Shown one piece after another: positions 12,245 to 23,928 of a stretch of 64,000 nt of DNA. This DNA comes from Pilatotrama ljubarskyi. Taxonomy: Eukaryota > Basidiomycota > Agaricomycetes > Polyporales > Polyporaceae. Position 1 is the first letter of the stretch; each line of letters begins with the position of its first letter. The notes beneath the pieces are model-generated. The model saw only the letters and a program-made list of their open reading frames with translations, had not been told where the DNA came from and searched no databases. The translations under genes and the position numbers were made by a program. The stretch is from contig MU277673.1 in NCBI GenBank assembly GCA_022385805.1, positions 740,511-804,510 of the forward strand. The letters are read 5' to 3'.

Positions 12245-13559
12245 AATGCGCCGGGCTCGTTGTAGCTGCTTGCTGGTGCTGATACGTTCTTGTCCTGTTG
12301 TTTCCGTCTCGTACTGTCTGTAACTTACGACCTGCTGGCGAGCATACTCATGGAGTGTGTTCGCGATGCGCATGCGCACCTAAGGACAGTGCTCGGTGAA
12401 CGTGAGCAAGTAAGCGGGCGGGGTTCATGAACATGACCCATCGATGGCTGCCGGCGGGTTCGATGCTGGAATCAGTAGCTAGCTGGATCCTCGGACCTTT
12501 TTATGCGTGGACCGTTGATCGACCTCTGGCGGTGATAGTACATCCATCGATGTGCATGTTGGCTGCCAGGGCTTGGCAGGTTCGACCTCTAAGGTGTCGC
12601 AATATTATGTGTAGCAAGGCGGTCCAGTGGAAGCAGAAGCATCCGGACTCCGAGTGTCACGACCTAAGGCTAGAGCATAGGATAGGTAGGAACTCCTGTT
12701 CATCTGCCGAGGACGTCAGCGCGCAGGGGCCTCAGCGTCTTCACTAGTACTTGCAACCATCAGCACCTTCAATACCCCACCGCTCGAGGTCAGATACAGC
12801 CTGACAGATGGATTGCAAGACAGCACATGTACGTACGCAGGCTGTACAGTATATTGCATGCCAGTGCACTCCGACGTGTAGGTGCCGTGGGAAGCGTCAT
12901 GCTAGCCTCGGCCCTGCAGATCATTGAGCACGCAAGTTAGTACTTCAACTCCAATCCAAGAACTGTTAGTTTACGACTCGAGTACTGATCTCCGCGTCAA
13001 CAGTGCGTCCTTGGTCAGAGAATGACAGTTACTCTGCAGGAAATACTGTTCAAGGACTCTAGCGGCCTGTATAAGGTCGTGCCCGGTCCAGAACAATCAT
13101 ACGAGTAGGTCCGCCCTAGGCCCGCAAGTGCGCGACCTCCCCCCATGCTGCAAGCTGGGGTGGTGGCCTCGTTGGGAATCTCATAGACACGAAGGATGCT
13201 TCCTCGCAGGCACGAAAGATCATAGTCTCTCCGACTACATATATATGTGGATTCAAGTTCTCAAGCTGTTAATGACTCCCACAGCCTCGGAAGGCGCATC
13301 GCCTCAAAACTCCTGCGACTCCATCTATCCTGAGCCCTCATGGGCAACCAGGCACCGAGAATGAGTTGACCCTCTGCACTATGAGGTGTCCCTTGGTGGC
13401 GGCAGAGCCTCCGAAGTCTTGCGTTTCGCCGCGCTCACTGGTGAAGTTCAATACCAACAGACACATGTGCATGCACTTGGCTTCATTTCCAGACAGCCTC
13501 CTGCTCAAAGTACGGTTTACTAATTGTGACCCCATCCACGACCACTAGGGCTCACACCC
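12245..13559. other. 1.3 kb intergenic region without a recognisable gene
   Basis: Reading frames here are short, with poor codon bias and no family motif. A 12-bp perfect palindrome TGCGCATGCGCA lies at 12367-12378, 123 bp after the Prp19 stop. The GC content drops relative to the genes on either side. I see no transposon ends or tRNA. Confidence 0.5.
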
Positions 13560-13847
13560 ACCGCACCAGCATTCCCTTTCGCGGTATTGCAGACACCCGC
13601 AACAGGGGAGCCACCATCATGCTTGCTCTTCGATGTTGGACACTTCGAACAGCATGTCGATGTCTTGACGTACAGATGATGATCGAGGGCGAATCCACGG
13701 GACGAGGATCATGGAACCCGCATTGCTTTTGTGGCTGCGCAACCACTCGATGGAAGGCACCGAAGTGCCGCGAGCGACTACTTGGCATTCATAAGGGGCG
13801 TGGGCCCGGGTCCCCACTGCATATCACCCGTAGTCCATCTCGTTACA
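13560..13847. repeat. Upstream region duplicated at 20130-20419 (copy A)
   Basis: The promoter-proximal DNA of DUF6534 gene A resembles that of gene B. Recognisable matches include GATCGAGGG, the GGAACCCG/TGAACCCG block, and GTGCCGCGAGCGACT at about 13765-13780 against 20330-20345. This shows the duplication included regulatory DNA as well as coding sequence. Identity is patchy by eye, so the copies are not recent. Confidence 0.6.
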
Positions 13848-16154
13848 ATGGCGTCGTCCTTCACGTCGCTGCTAAACGACTTCAAGACTGAGATGGGCGC
13901 GTGGCTTGTCGGCTCGTTCCTCACAACGCTGTGAGTCCTCTTCAGTAGGGTCTTCATGGCACCAGATTCTAACCACCCTGAGTATTAGCGTCGTCGGAGT
14001 GCTGCTCCAACAGACATTCCGATATTTCCGGCTCTACCCCAACGACCCGCTGTACATGAAACTATGGGTATGTAACGACATGATCATGGGCTACGGTGTG
14101 GATCGTTGAGCTAACAGGCGACATCCATCGGAAGGTCGTCCTCGCCGTGTGAGTCACAATACATTGCTTGCGGCTGCCATGGCTCATTGAGGGTCTCCAC
14201 AGCGTTCTCCAACTACTGTCGAATGCCATGATGATGCATGTCAGGTCGGCACGCCGTTCCCTCCAGCAACTTTGGTCACAAGTTCACCGCTATCCAGCTA
14301 CTACTATCTAGTGACCTACTATCTGGATCCTGCCGTGCTTACGCGAGGAGCTATTTGGTGAGTCTGCTCGCCGATAGTCACTCTCGATGAGAGTCGTACT
14401 CACTTCAACGCTCCCGCGTTCCCGCAGGACATCTTCAGTGCGTGAATATCCCTACATACCATAGCCGTAGCGACATTAACGGCGTGATCGTTCTGCAGGG
14501 TTCCGCACTCATCGCTGTACGGGTCGTATGCCTGTACCGCGCACCGTCCGTACTGACACTCCCGCGGGGATCCTCAGTCCGTCAACATCCTGGTCGCAGA
14601 AAGGTAGACTTCGCCCTACGTGGTTCAGCGACCCCAAGCTGATGCCGTGATGGTAGCTTCTTTGCAAGACGAGTCTACATGAGTGTGTTGATCTGGGGCT
14701 ACATGAGTCGGTCCGCATATACCGACTCTGTGGACAGTAGGGCGCCAGTATCGGATTGTCGTGCTATCCGCGGTACGGCAGCCTGTCATTTGGTCTATCC
14801 GCGACTCTTACATTCTTCTCCGCTATACGCCAGATGATCATGATCATGGCCGCTTGCGGTATGTTACAGTACCTCATCGAACTCTCAAATCCACCGTCTG
14901 ATAGCGCCATGCCATTGTCTATAGGTTTCTACGTTGGTGCGTGCATTCGTCGATTTTGTGTCCACTGACGGGAGCCCACACATCATCATCATCATCGACT
15001 CTAGCACGGGCTACTTCAGGGTAGGTCTCGATGACCTTAGGCTACGGCACGCGAAGCTCACCAGTCTTCACCCAGCCTCACCGCCAATAACATCGCGAAC
15101 GCAGCAAACACGGGTATTGTACGCACGCGCTCGTTCCGAACCCAGGATTCGCATGCCTACTGAACGTGCTGTCAGTGGCTCGCCCCGGTGGCGACGTCGC
15201 TGCTCGTCGCCGGGGATTTGCAGTTGACCAGTGTCCTGGTTTACGTGCTGCACCAGAGCGGCAAGACAGGCATACGGCGGTATGTAGTGGATGTCTTTTT
15301 GTGGCACCGGAACGCGCTCCTTGCTCATGCCAAATTCAGAACAAGTTCCATGGTGGACTTACTCATCGCATACGCTATCAGTACAGGTGCGTTACCCGTT
15401 CCGTGGCTTCCGAGTTCGCGCTGGTAGATCACGGTCCTAATCGATTGTCGACAGGTTCACTAATCTGGTGAGCTGTACTAGTCTGTGCCGTCATCCGCGC
15501 TGTGTTGACGTCCATCTGCTGGTCAGCGTACTCAACGTCGTCACCCTCGTCTTGGTGCGTAGCTCGTCCGCATAGTACGGTCTCACTCAACTATCACGTG
15601 CAGGCGTTCGTCTTCAACCGCAACGTCGTCTTCACGGCAAGCACCTTCGTCTGTGGAGCAGGTAGGCCTCTCGCTCCTGCTTCGCGCGTCACAACCGATC
15701 CTGATTGATCATATCTGCTGACAGTATACAACCTGTCGTTCGTGGTCGCGTGCGTCGAGTTTCCCGGTATCGCGGGGTGTTCCATTCGAACAGCGCGTAC
15801 TCATATGGCGCTCTCGAACGCGCAGCCTCAACACTCGGCAACTCGTTCGCAGCCGAGGTGAACTCGACAACACCAACCTCGACGGCGGAGTCATCCTAGG
15901 GGAGAGACTTCCGGCCAACGCCGCCAATCAAGCGGAACTCGTCTCGGTGAGTGCGAGGCCGCGTCGGACGTTCCGGATGTCGCTCATATCACGCGCGTCA
16001 GATGGCGTTCGCCACAGGGCCCTCGCAGTCGCAGCTCACCGACGTCTGGTCTGGCGAGGACTGCAGCAGCTCGAAAAAGAACGAGCTGGTAAAGGTCGAC
16101 GCAAACGTTCGGGGAAGCTTGGGGCCGGGCGGCAGCTCGACCGAGACGGTGTGA
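13848..16154 (+). CDS. DUF6534 multi-pass membrane protein, paralogue A
   Basis: Member of the basidiomycete-expanded DUF6534 family of integral membrane proteins; molecular function unknown. Exons read MASSFTSLLNDFKTEMGAW, then a hydrophobic helix, RYFRLYPNDPLYMKLW, LQLLSNAMMMHVSYYYLVTY, FFARRVYM, RIVVLSA and a later VDLLIAYAIST helix. The C-terminal tail begins LNTRQLVRSRGELDNTNL and ends at TGA 16152. The gene is shredded by about a dozen short introns; exons of 14 nt (14135-14148), 10 nt (14428-14437) and 18 nt (14499-14516) keep phase. The middle exons between about 14880 and 15400 are the least certain. It converges on the P450 gene 162 bp downstream, and the same arrangement recurs at 20.4-22.9 kb. 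Roughly 330 residues are expected. Confidence 0.75.
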
Positions 16155-16315
16155 TACCGTCGCGATGGACGTGCGAGGCAACGCTCTCCTCGAGCTCAGT
16201 GACGGGCCAGTACTTGTCAGATCACGATGTCGTCTCAAGAAGGATGTACGGAACCGATACCCGCCATTGCTCCCCGAGTGTCCGAACCAAGATAACGTAT
16301 AGGCCAATCCTCTAG

Positions 16316-18722
16316 TTATGCACGTAAGGACGTATCAAGACAGGCAGCTGCGCGCCCTTCGCCGTAACGCTCTTCAGCGCAGGCCGCTGCGTGAACATGC
16401 CGATGGTAGTGACGTCGTCCGGATCGGCGGCCAGCTCGAACTCGAATGCGCGCAGCATGGTGAACAGGAGCGCCTTCAGCCTGTTAGACATCAGAGAGCA
16501 AGAGTGGGAGGTGAGCGAGAAGGACGAGCCCCCGGGGATGAAACGGACGTACTCGACGACTGAAAAGCGATAGCCTATGCAGGCATGCGGCCCGCCAGAG
16601 AAGGCGAGGATGTGGCCCCAGACCCCGGGAACGTTAGAGATCGCTTCCGGAGGGTTCTCCCAACGCTCCGGTCTGAAGTGAATGTCCTCTCAAATCAGTA
16701 CATGAGAGTGCCTCTGCCGGGAAAAGCAACTTTACCTGAACTCGAGCGCGTCGGCACCCCAGATAGCCTCGGAGCGGTGAAGCTCGAGCACGGATATGAC
16801 GATGCGGTTCCCGCTCGCGATTCTGCGATGGCGCATGAGGACGTGATACCTGTACACAAGCCTGACTGCCGCTCACCGAATCTCGTGCCGTAGCTTCCCA
16901 TCGCGATCACGAAAAGGCTCGCTCACGGGGATGACGTCGTCCTCGAGCGGCGACCGGAGAGTGAACGTGACTGGGGTATGCAGTCGGAGCGTCTCGCGCA
17001 CGACGCAGTCAAGGTAGGGCAGCGACGCGAGTTCATCCATGCTTGGGGAGTCCGTGTCGAGGCGGAGGAGCTCCTCGCGGAGCTTTTGTTGCACCCGTGG
17101 TTGTTGGGTGAGGGCGTAGAGAGACCATACCGCGGCTGTGCTCGTCGTCTCATGTCCGGCGACCAGGAAGCTGGACAGTGTCAGATGTGTGATTCCCACT
17201 TGCAAGCAGGAATGGGACGCACGTTGGGATTTCTGGCAACAATGGATACGCTCAGCGCACGTGCAGTCTCTCGACGTACCAATGACAACTTACGAGCTAA
17301 CACCTCCTCGTCAGAGAGCCGCTGGCTGTCCGTGATGTCCGTCGCCATGTTCGCTCGGATGAGCAGAGTCAGCAGGTCCCGGCTGCGGACGCTTCGCTTT
17401 CCCGCGGTGGCGCCTTCGCCGTTCTCAGCGCGCTCAGCCAAGATCTCGGCCCTCTTCTCTCGGATGAGCTGAGAGCCGATGCGACGCATGACCGCCCGCG
17501 CTTCGTTGATCGTCCTCGTACGCTCGTCAGGCTGTTCGACCATGTCAGGACCTGGTGAGCGGAGTGCACCATGCGAAAACAGTCGCAGGAGGGTGAGGGC
17601 ACGCACGAAGAAGTCCAGGGACGGGAAGAAGTCCATGAGAATGCGGAAGAGCGAGACGGGCGGGACCACGGCAAAGATCTTCGCAAACGCCTGGTAGAGC
17701 TCGTTCGGCTTCCCGCCGTGCGCGTCCAGTGCTCCGAGATGGTAGTCGAAACCTGGTGAAGTCGGACCATGAGAGGGCCCGCGTCGCCAGACGAAATCTG
17801 CCAAAGTGCGCTCCACCTGCCAGACCGATGACGTCCAGAGTCATCTTCTTCAACCCGTCGTACGCGTCCAACTTGACACACCCGCCCTGCGCGGCAATTT
17901 CTTCTGCCCAGGCGTCGCGCAGCTACATACAGCAAAATATGAGATACTACGGTAGAACTTGGCGACTAAGGGGCACGTACTTGGGCGGACTTGTCGAGGA
18001 AGATGTGCACGAGTTCTCGGATTTGCGCTGGCCCGAAGCCTGGATTCTAGCGGAAATGTGAACATAACTCGGAGGCTCGCAACGCCACGGCCGCAAAGTC
18101 AAACAGACCATAATCGCTCTCTGTGTGATACGTGTCAAACCGGAGCGATTAGCGGAGTAGTAGTGTTAGACACCTGTTCTTTGTGCTTCTTGCCTTGAAG
18201 CGTCATGACATGAGCCCAAGTCGACGCTTCGGAGCGAATATGCTCACCTTCAGCTACTAAGACACCTGGCGTACCCGGACAATTAGACATGGACTGGAGA
18301 CTGTGCGATGGAAATAAGACTCACTGTCGCCCAGGATTCTAGCAGCGGACATGCTAGCTTCCCATGGCTTGACGTAGTTGCTAGAGTGCAATACGTGTCG
18401 TATCGCTTGCGGATCTGCAGTCCAAAGACACGGAATCTGCGCAGCAATGAGTATGGTGACGACGGCCCAAATGAGGCGTAGGGATCCACACCATGAATAG
18501 CCAGCGACAGAACAGGTTGCTTCGGTATGTCGTGACCCAGCCTCGGGTTGTAGCGGAATTTTCGGCCCTGCATGCCTGGTGGATATGCCCGTAGAAGAAG
18601 CCCGGGCTTGAAGGCCCTCGCAAGACGCGCAAGGGGGAGAGATACAGGCGAGCGGAGAACCACGCGATGCGGAGCACTAGCAAGCCCGCTACGCACGCTA
18701 GGAAGAGGACGAGGGAGAGCAT
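16316..18722 (-). CDS. Cytochrome P450 monooxygenase, apparently intact
   Basis: Haem-thiolate monooxygenase anchored in the ER by an N-terminal helix ([19 protein letters not shown], start 18722). In order: [29 protein letters not shown] then [12 protein letters not shown] (C-helix region, joined from small exons), the I-helix oxygen-binding motif AGHETTS, the K-helix ETLR, FRPERW, the haem loop [10 protein letters not shown] with its cysteine ligand, and the tail VLIRPYVHN, stop at 16316. All key catalytic residues are present. The substrate cannot be told and I do not assign a CYP family; it resembles basidiomycete P450s of the CYP3-like clan. About nine introns. A truncated, frameshifted relative lies at 22.9-23.3 kb, also convergent with a DUF6534 gene. 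Confidence 0.85.
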
Positions 18723-20129
18723 GGGCCTCTGCACGGGTCGAGAGGAGAGTCGCAGACGAGTGGGACGACGGGCGCACCTTGACTCCGTGGCACTGGCCGT
18801 CAGACGTTCTGTGCATGCCGCTCGTCTGGCGCGAAGCATCCGCTGGCCACAATGCATAAGGTTTGGCAGGTTCAAGCTGATCGGTAGCAGTAAGACGGCC
18901 GGCTACAGAAGGAAGCCTTCTGCCACAACGGGCCACAGCCTCTTGTGCGTTTTCCTCGCTCTGCAGACGCTCTGCCCTTCGCGTGCGATCATCAACATCT
19001 GCGTTCGCCGGTACGAGCTAACCGGGCACCTAAGTCCCCATACATGAACACACCTGCAGCACACCGACTGAGCACGCTCTCATGGGATCTCAGCCGCTTC
19101 GCTTCCCCGGCCGAGGTACCAAGGGCGCAACAGCGTTTGAACCCCTGATGATAGGGCGAGATTTCGAAGGAAGGGAAGGCCCCGCCGTACCTCTGGATGC
19201 GCGGCAAAGGCCCTGGCAGGGCCTCTGAACATGTATGACTAAAGTCTGCCCAGCCAGCCTCAGGCTGGAGAACAAGAGCCTATATAGCAAGAGATGCTCA
19301 GCACTATTCGCCCACGAAATGTACCTTGCTGGCACTTATGGCTGCCGAAGAGCAGCAATAATAGCTCCTTATGATGTGTGTTACCCGAGAGAACTGGATT
19401 CAATGGGCGAGAGCCACCAGGGTTCAATACGATACAGTACTGTATGTGGGGTACCGGTGTGGTCAAATTTGGCGCTGGGCGGCAACTGCGCCGGTGCCAG
19501 GAGCGCCCACAACTCGAAGCTCCAGCGTGCCCGTGTCTTCTCTTTCCGCATGTTATGTGCTTTTACATAAATGCCCACTCCCCCTCTATTACTATGGACT
19601 ACAGCTCACAATCCTCGATCTGTCGGTGGTCGTGATGTTCCTCCTCCGCAATTCACGCGCGCGCAACCCTTGCATTGCCTGCCTCACACAACTTCAAAAC
19701 AGCCGAAGTTCAGGCGCCCTGGCAGGCCAGGCACGAGAAGGAAGTTCACATCCAGGCGACAGGTTGTCGAGAGGGGTGGGGACCTCTGTGAATGCCCGGC
19801 CGTACTCGTCGCGTAAGCCCCGCCGTAGCTCGCAGAGATATGGATCGTTAGTCACCGTGGATGTACATGATATGCTCAAGTTCATGGACAGTGCGAATCA
19901 GTTAACTGATCTGTTCAACGTGTCGGAGCCCAGCAAGCGGTGCCGGGGCTCAGTGGCATGCTTCCGGTGAGCGACCAGGTGCCAACGATCTGCCACCGTG
20001 CGCATCGATGAAGCTCCGTTTTGTCAGGTAAGGAGATACCAGTCTTCGCAGTGGGCTTTTGCGTTCCGGCGCAGTGGCCGCCAGCGGTGTATAGGAACTG
20101 GAATTCTCACCCAGTGCCACGCCGACACC
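18723..20129. other. 1.4 kb intergenic region between the duplicated units
   Basis: Upstream of the P450 gene. No frame shows a family motif or convincing codon bias. This is where the junction of the segmental duplication should lie, but I see no terminal repeats, target-site duplications or transposase remnants. Confidence 0.45.
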
Positions 20130-20419
20130 GCCTCATGCAATATGACAGAAGTCAGTCGTCCTAACGCGCACTGTGATAGGACAGGGTTCCTCGGCGTCGC
20201 ACGCCTCGAATAGCACTTCGAAGAGTCTTCGATCTTGGTGCCTAGATGGTGATCGAGGGTGAATGCACGGCGCAAGGAGCATTGAACCCGGCTTGCTCTT
20301 TTGGCTACGACCCTCTCTGGCAGATACCGCAGTGCCGCGAGCGACTCCCCAGGCCCTATAAGATGCCATACAAAATCTTGGATCCCGACACCAGGTAACC
20401 GGACGGTCGCCTCTTCACG
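20130..20419. repeat. Upstream region duplicated from 13560-13847 (copy B)
   Basis: Counterpart of the region before DUF6534 gene A. It contains a TATAAG element at 20357-20362, 58 bp from the ATG of gene B. The matching place in copy A reads CATAAG, so the TATA element differs between copies. Confidence 0.55.
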
Positions 20420-22788
20420 ATGGCGTCTTCAGAGTCCTTCGCATCTGAACTGAACGACTTCAAGACCGAGATTGGCGCGTGGCTTGTCGGCTCATTCCTC
20501 ACGACGCTGTAAGTGTTTTTCTCTTGGTATCCCCGGCACAGAGAGGACACTGATGTTGTTGATTGAAGTCTCATCGGAATGCTCCTTCAGCAATCCTTCG
20601 GATACTTCCGTCTCTACCCCAACGACCCGTTGTATATGAAAGCATGGGTATGTAAGGGCATTCACGATTCATTGTTGTATGTGCGGCATGGTATGTAGTG
20701 CTGACAGGCCATGTATCGTGGAAGGTCGTCGCTACTGTGTAAGTGACATACACCCGAGTGCACAGCCACGGCTTATCGCGGCCCTCAACCGTAGCGTGCT
20801 CCAACTATTGTCGACTGCTATGCTGATACACGTCAGGTCGGTATGCCGTCTCCTGCTGACAGTCTCAGGATCAAGCTCACTTCGATGCAGCTACTACTAC
20901 CTGGTTACTTACTATCTCAACCCTGTCGTACTCACACGGGGAGTAATCTGGTGAGTCTGCACATCGATAACTACTGTTGTTAAGTTGAGGCATACTAAAC
21001 CCTTCCCAGGACTACATCGGTGCGTTCATGATCCTTCAACATCAGAGGCGCAACGAAGCTGACACCACTATGGTATTTCCTTCAGGGTGCCGCATACGTC
21101 GCTGTACGCTCACCGCTAGAACCTCACACCTGCCGCACGTACTGACTCTGTCATGCACATGATCTCTCAGTCCATCAATGGCCTGTTGTCCGAAAGGTAG
21201 GCTGCAACCCGCATCATCAGTTGGAGCAAAGATCGGTCTGACACCATCCTTGGCAGCTTCTTTGCGAGACGGGTCTACATGAGTGTGTCGGTCCGTGGTG
21301 ATACTCGGCCGTGTCGTTCCTAACCCTGTGCACAGTCGGCCGACGGTATCGGCTTGTCGTACTATCCGCGGTACGATAGTCCGGCATTCGACCTGTCCCC
21401 TCTGCTGAGACTCTTCTTCTCTGCTCAGATGATCATGATCACGTCGGCTTGCGGTATGCTCTAGTGCCGCGTCCGAATTGGCAACTCATCTGACAGCACC
21501 GTAATCTCCTTAATAGGATTCTACATCGGTGCGTTTGTCAGATGATCCACTGCATACTGACGTAGTCCTGAAAATCTGCTCCGATATCAGCACGGGCTAC
21601 TGTGAGGTAAGTTTCTGTCAACTCAAAGCTGTGGCAGACGTAGCTCACGATGCTTCGTGTAGCCTGACGGTCCACAGTGCCGTGAAGGCAGCAGACAGCG
21701 GTGTTGTACGCTCGCGCTCATTCAAAATTCATAATCCATACATCTACTGAATGTACAATCAGTGGCTCGCGCCTCTAGCGACTTCGCTCCTCGTCGCTGG
21801 CGATGTGCAGTTGACCTCTGTTCTCGTCTATGTGTTGCATCAGACCGGCAAAACGGGCATACGGCGGTATGTCGTGAATTTCGGTTTTGTTTACAAGATA
21901 TGTTCCTCGCTCATGCCAACTCCAGAACAAGCTCCATGGTGGACATACTCATCGCATACGCCATTAGCACAGGTGGGTAAATATCCGAGTCCTTACGGCT
22001 CCCTTCCCGCCGGTATATCATCCCTCTGATCTGCTCTCGACAGGTTCACTGATTTGGTGAGCTCTATCATATGCGGCGCTCACTGCCTCCCCCCATTTCT
22101 GCTGACGTTTACCTGCGGGTCAGTGTACTCAATGTTGTCACCCTTGTCTTGGTGAGTAGATATCCAGCACATTGTACTCCCATGACCTCAAGTCTCGTGG
22201 CAGTCGTTCGTCTTTGAACGCAGTGTTGTCTTCACGGCAAGCACATTTGTCTGCCAAGCAGGTCCGCCGGCCGTTGCTCCCAGATTTCGCGCGTGATCGC
22301 TGATGCACGGCCGTGTGTCCTGCCGATAGTGTATAATCTCACCTTCGTTACTGCGTACGTCTATTCTATGATATCGCAGCGCTCCCTCACTCCCTCACGC
22401 CCTCATCCCTATGTCATTGCTCTTGCGGACACACAGCCTGAATGCTCGGCAACTCGTTCGCAGCCGAGGCGAGCTGGACAATACCAACCTCGACGGCGGT
22501 ATCGTCCTAGGAGAGAAACGTCCAGCCAACCCCGTCACCCCGGTCGAACTCGTCTCGGTGAGTGCTCTGCTGTGTCCTTCACGTCGTAGCCATTCTGGGT
22601 TAGCATAACTGTTGCTCATATCACGCCAGATGGCGTTCGCCACGGGACCGTCGCAGTCGCAGCTGACCGACGGGTGGTCCGGCGAGGACCGCGACAGCTC
22701 TAAGCAGGAGACGTTGGTCAAGGACCCTGCTAGGAGCCACGAAGACTTGAAGCCGGCTAGCCGTTCGACTGGCGCCGAGACGGTTTGA
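20420..22788 (+). CDS. DUF6534 multi-pass membrane protein, paralogue B
   Basis: Tandem paralogue of the gene at 13848, same family and same exon plan. Exon 1 reads MASSESFASELNDFKTEIGA. Later exons give GYFRLYPNDPLYMKAW, LQLLSTAMLIHVSYYYLVTY, SFFARRVYM, GRRYRLVVLSA, WLAPLATSLLVAGDVQLTSV and VDILIAYAIST. The tail LNARQLVRSRGELDNTNL ends at TGA 22788. The tiny exons of 14, 10 and 18 nt recur at 20725-20738, 21011-21020 and 21086-21103 with the same phases as in paralogue A. I see no frame-breaking change in the exons I could align, so it may be active. The cytosolic tail is Ser/Lys/Asp-rich. Function unknown. Confidence 0.72.
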
Positions 22789-22898
22789 TGTCAGGCAGCA
22801 CTCCGCCAGTAATAAGCGAATGTACATGTCCCCAGAGCTAACAGTGGTTCTTTATCCGAGTAGCTGACATGCCGATGTAGTGAAGCCCGGCAGCCCTC

Positions 22899-23290
22899 TT
22901 ATGCGTGCGCATACGGCCGCATCACGAAAGGCAATTGCGCCCCCCTCGCCAGCTCGCTTTTCAGCGCAGGCCGTTGCGTAAACATGCCCACGGTAGTGAC
23001 GTCTTCCGGAGACACGGCCAGCTTGAACTCAAACGCACGGAGCATTGTGAATAAAAACACCTTGAGCCTTGAGGGTTGTCCAAGTAAGAGGGGTATGAGA
23101 CGTGAGACATTCAAATATGATACGAGACGGCCAGCCATCGACATACTCAGCGATGGTGCCAAAGCAGTATCCTATGCACGCATGCGGCCCGCCGGCGAAT
23201 GTGAGCAGATGGCCCCACACACCGGGGATGTTAGAGATTGCTTTCGGAAATTGTCCCAACGTTCCGGCCTGAACGGATCGTAGGCTAGTC
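22899..23290 (-). pseudogene. Truncated, frameshifted P450 3' fragment
   Basis: Corresponds to the last part of the P450 at 16.3-18.7 kb: FRPERW, a haem loop [10 protein letters not shown] with its cysteine, [17 protein letters not shown], and the tail FVMRPYAHA with stop at 22899. Next to FRPERW one base is missing relative to the intact gene (32 against 33 nt between the ERW codons and the ISN codons), which breaks the frame. Nothing of the N-terminus, I-helix or ETLR motif is visible further upstream. It keeps the convergent position 110 bp from DUF6534 paralogue B, so it was copied as a unit and then decayed. Confidence 0.85.
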
Positions 23291-23429
23291 CATCCTCTTT
23301 CCGCGCAATATCATCTGCACGGCCTCCACATTGGTCGTTCAACCCGGTGCGTCAATTGCCCCAGGCCCCCTCATTTGACCGTGTCACGGACATAGCTGAC
23401 CTCATACCATCGTTTCTTTCGATACACAG

Positions 23430-23928
23430 TCTATGCGAGCTCGTTTATCGTGGCGGGAGTAGACGCCCGCGAGTGCTCCGAGGCAGAGCGGACGTACTGA
23501 GGGCCGTCGAAACAGACTGAACACCCATCAACTGGTCCGCAGCAAAGGCGAACTGGACGAAACGGACCTGGGTGTGGGCGGAGTCGTGCTAGGAGAGAAA
23601 GGGTTCGATTTCAAGAACGACACCAACGAGATCGAACTGCCGCAGGTCAGTCTGTATCCTGAGATCATCTGCGGACGCTGATCTCAGTTCATGCTCACGA
23701 CAGATCGCGTTTGCTGTGGGGCCATCGCAGTCGCAGCTAACGGGAACCGAGTCGTCGCGCAACTGCGACGACAGCACGAAGGCGGGCGACATCGTCAAGT
23801 CTGGTAGCGACGACGAGACTCTGGAGAAGCGCGCCGCTCCTACGACTGCAACTCGGGCTGTCGTGCATGTAACAGGCTTCAGCGACTCAATCGATTCACG
23901 TACAGTACCAGGCCCAGGATGTCGTTGA
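23430..23928 (+). pseudogene. 3' fragment of a third DUF6534 gene
   Basis: Carries only the last exons of the family: VYASSFIVA (paralogue A has VYNLSFVVA), then LNTHQLVRSKGELDETDLG, then, after an intron at about 23646-23701, IAFAVGPSQSQLTGTESS and a diverged tail ending at TGA 23926. No start codon or membrane-helix exons precede it; it directly abuts the P450 fragment. Probably a relic of unequal exchange. It is more diverged from A and B than they are from each other. Confidence 0.75.

Noticed and set aside
12367..12378. Palindrome TGCGCATGCGCA after prp19 as a terminator or operator
   Set aside because: An alternating GC palindrome is frequent by chance in such DNA and no other signal accompanies it.
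11354..12379. Long open frame on the minus strand opposite prp19
   Set aside because: It mirrors the GC-biased third codon positions of the WD40 exon, has an Arg/Glu-rich biased composition and no motif.
12578..12590. GGTTCGACC resembling a tRNA B box
   Set aside because: No matching A box, acceptor stem or cloverleaf in the flanking 80 bp.
18723..20129. Search for a transposon behind the DUF6534-P450 duplication
   Set aside because: No terminal inverted repeats, long terminal repeats, transposase or reverse-transcriptase motifs could be seen.
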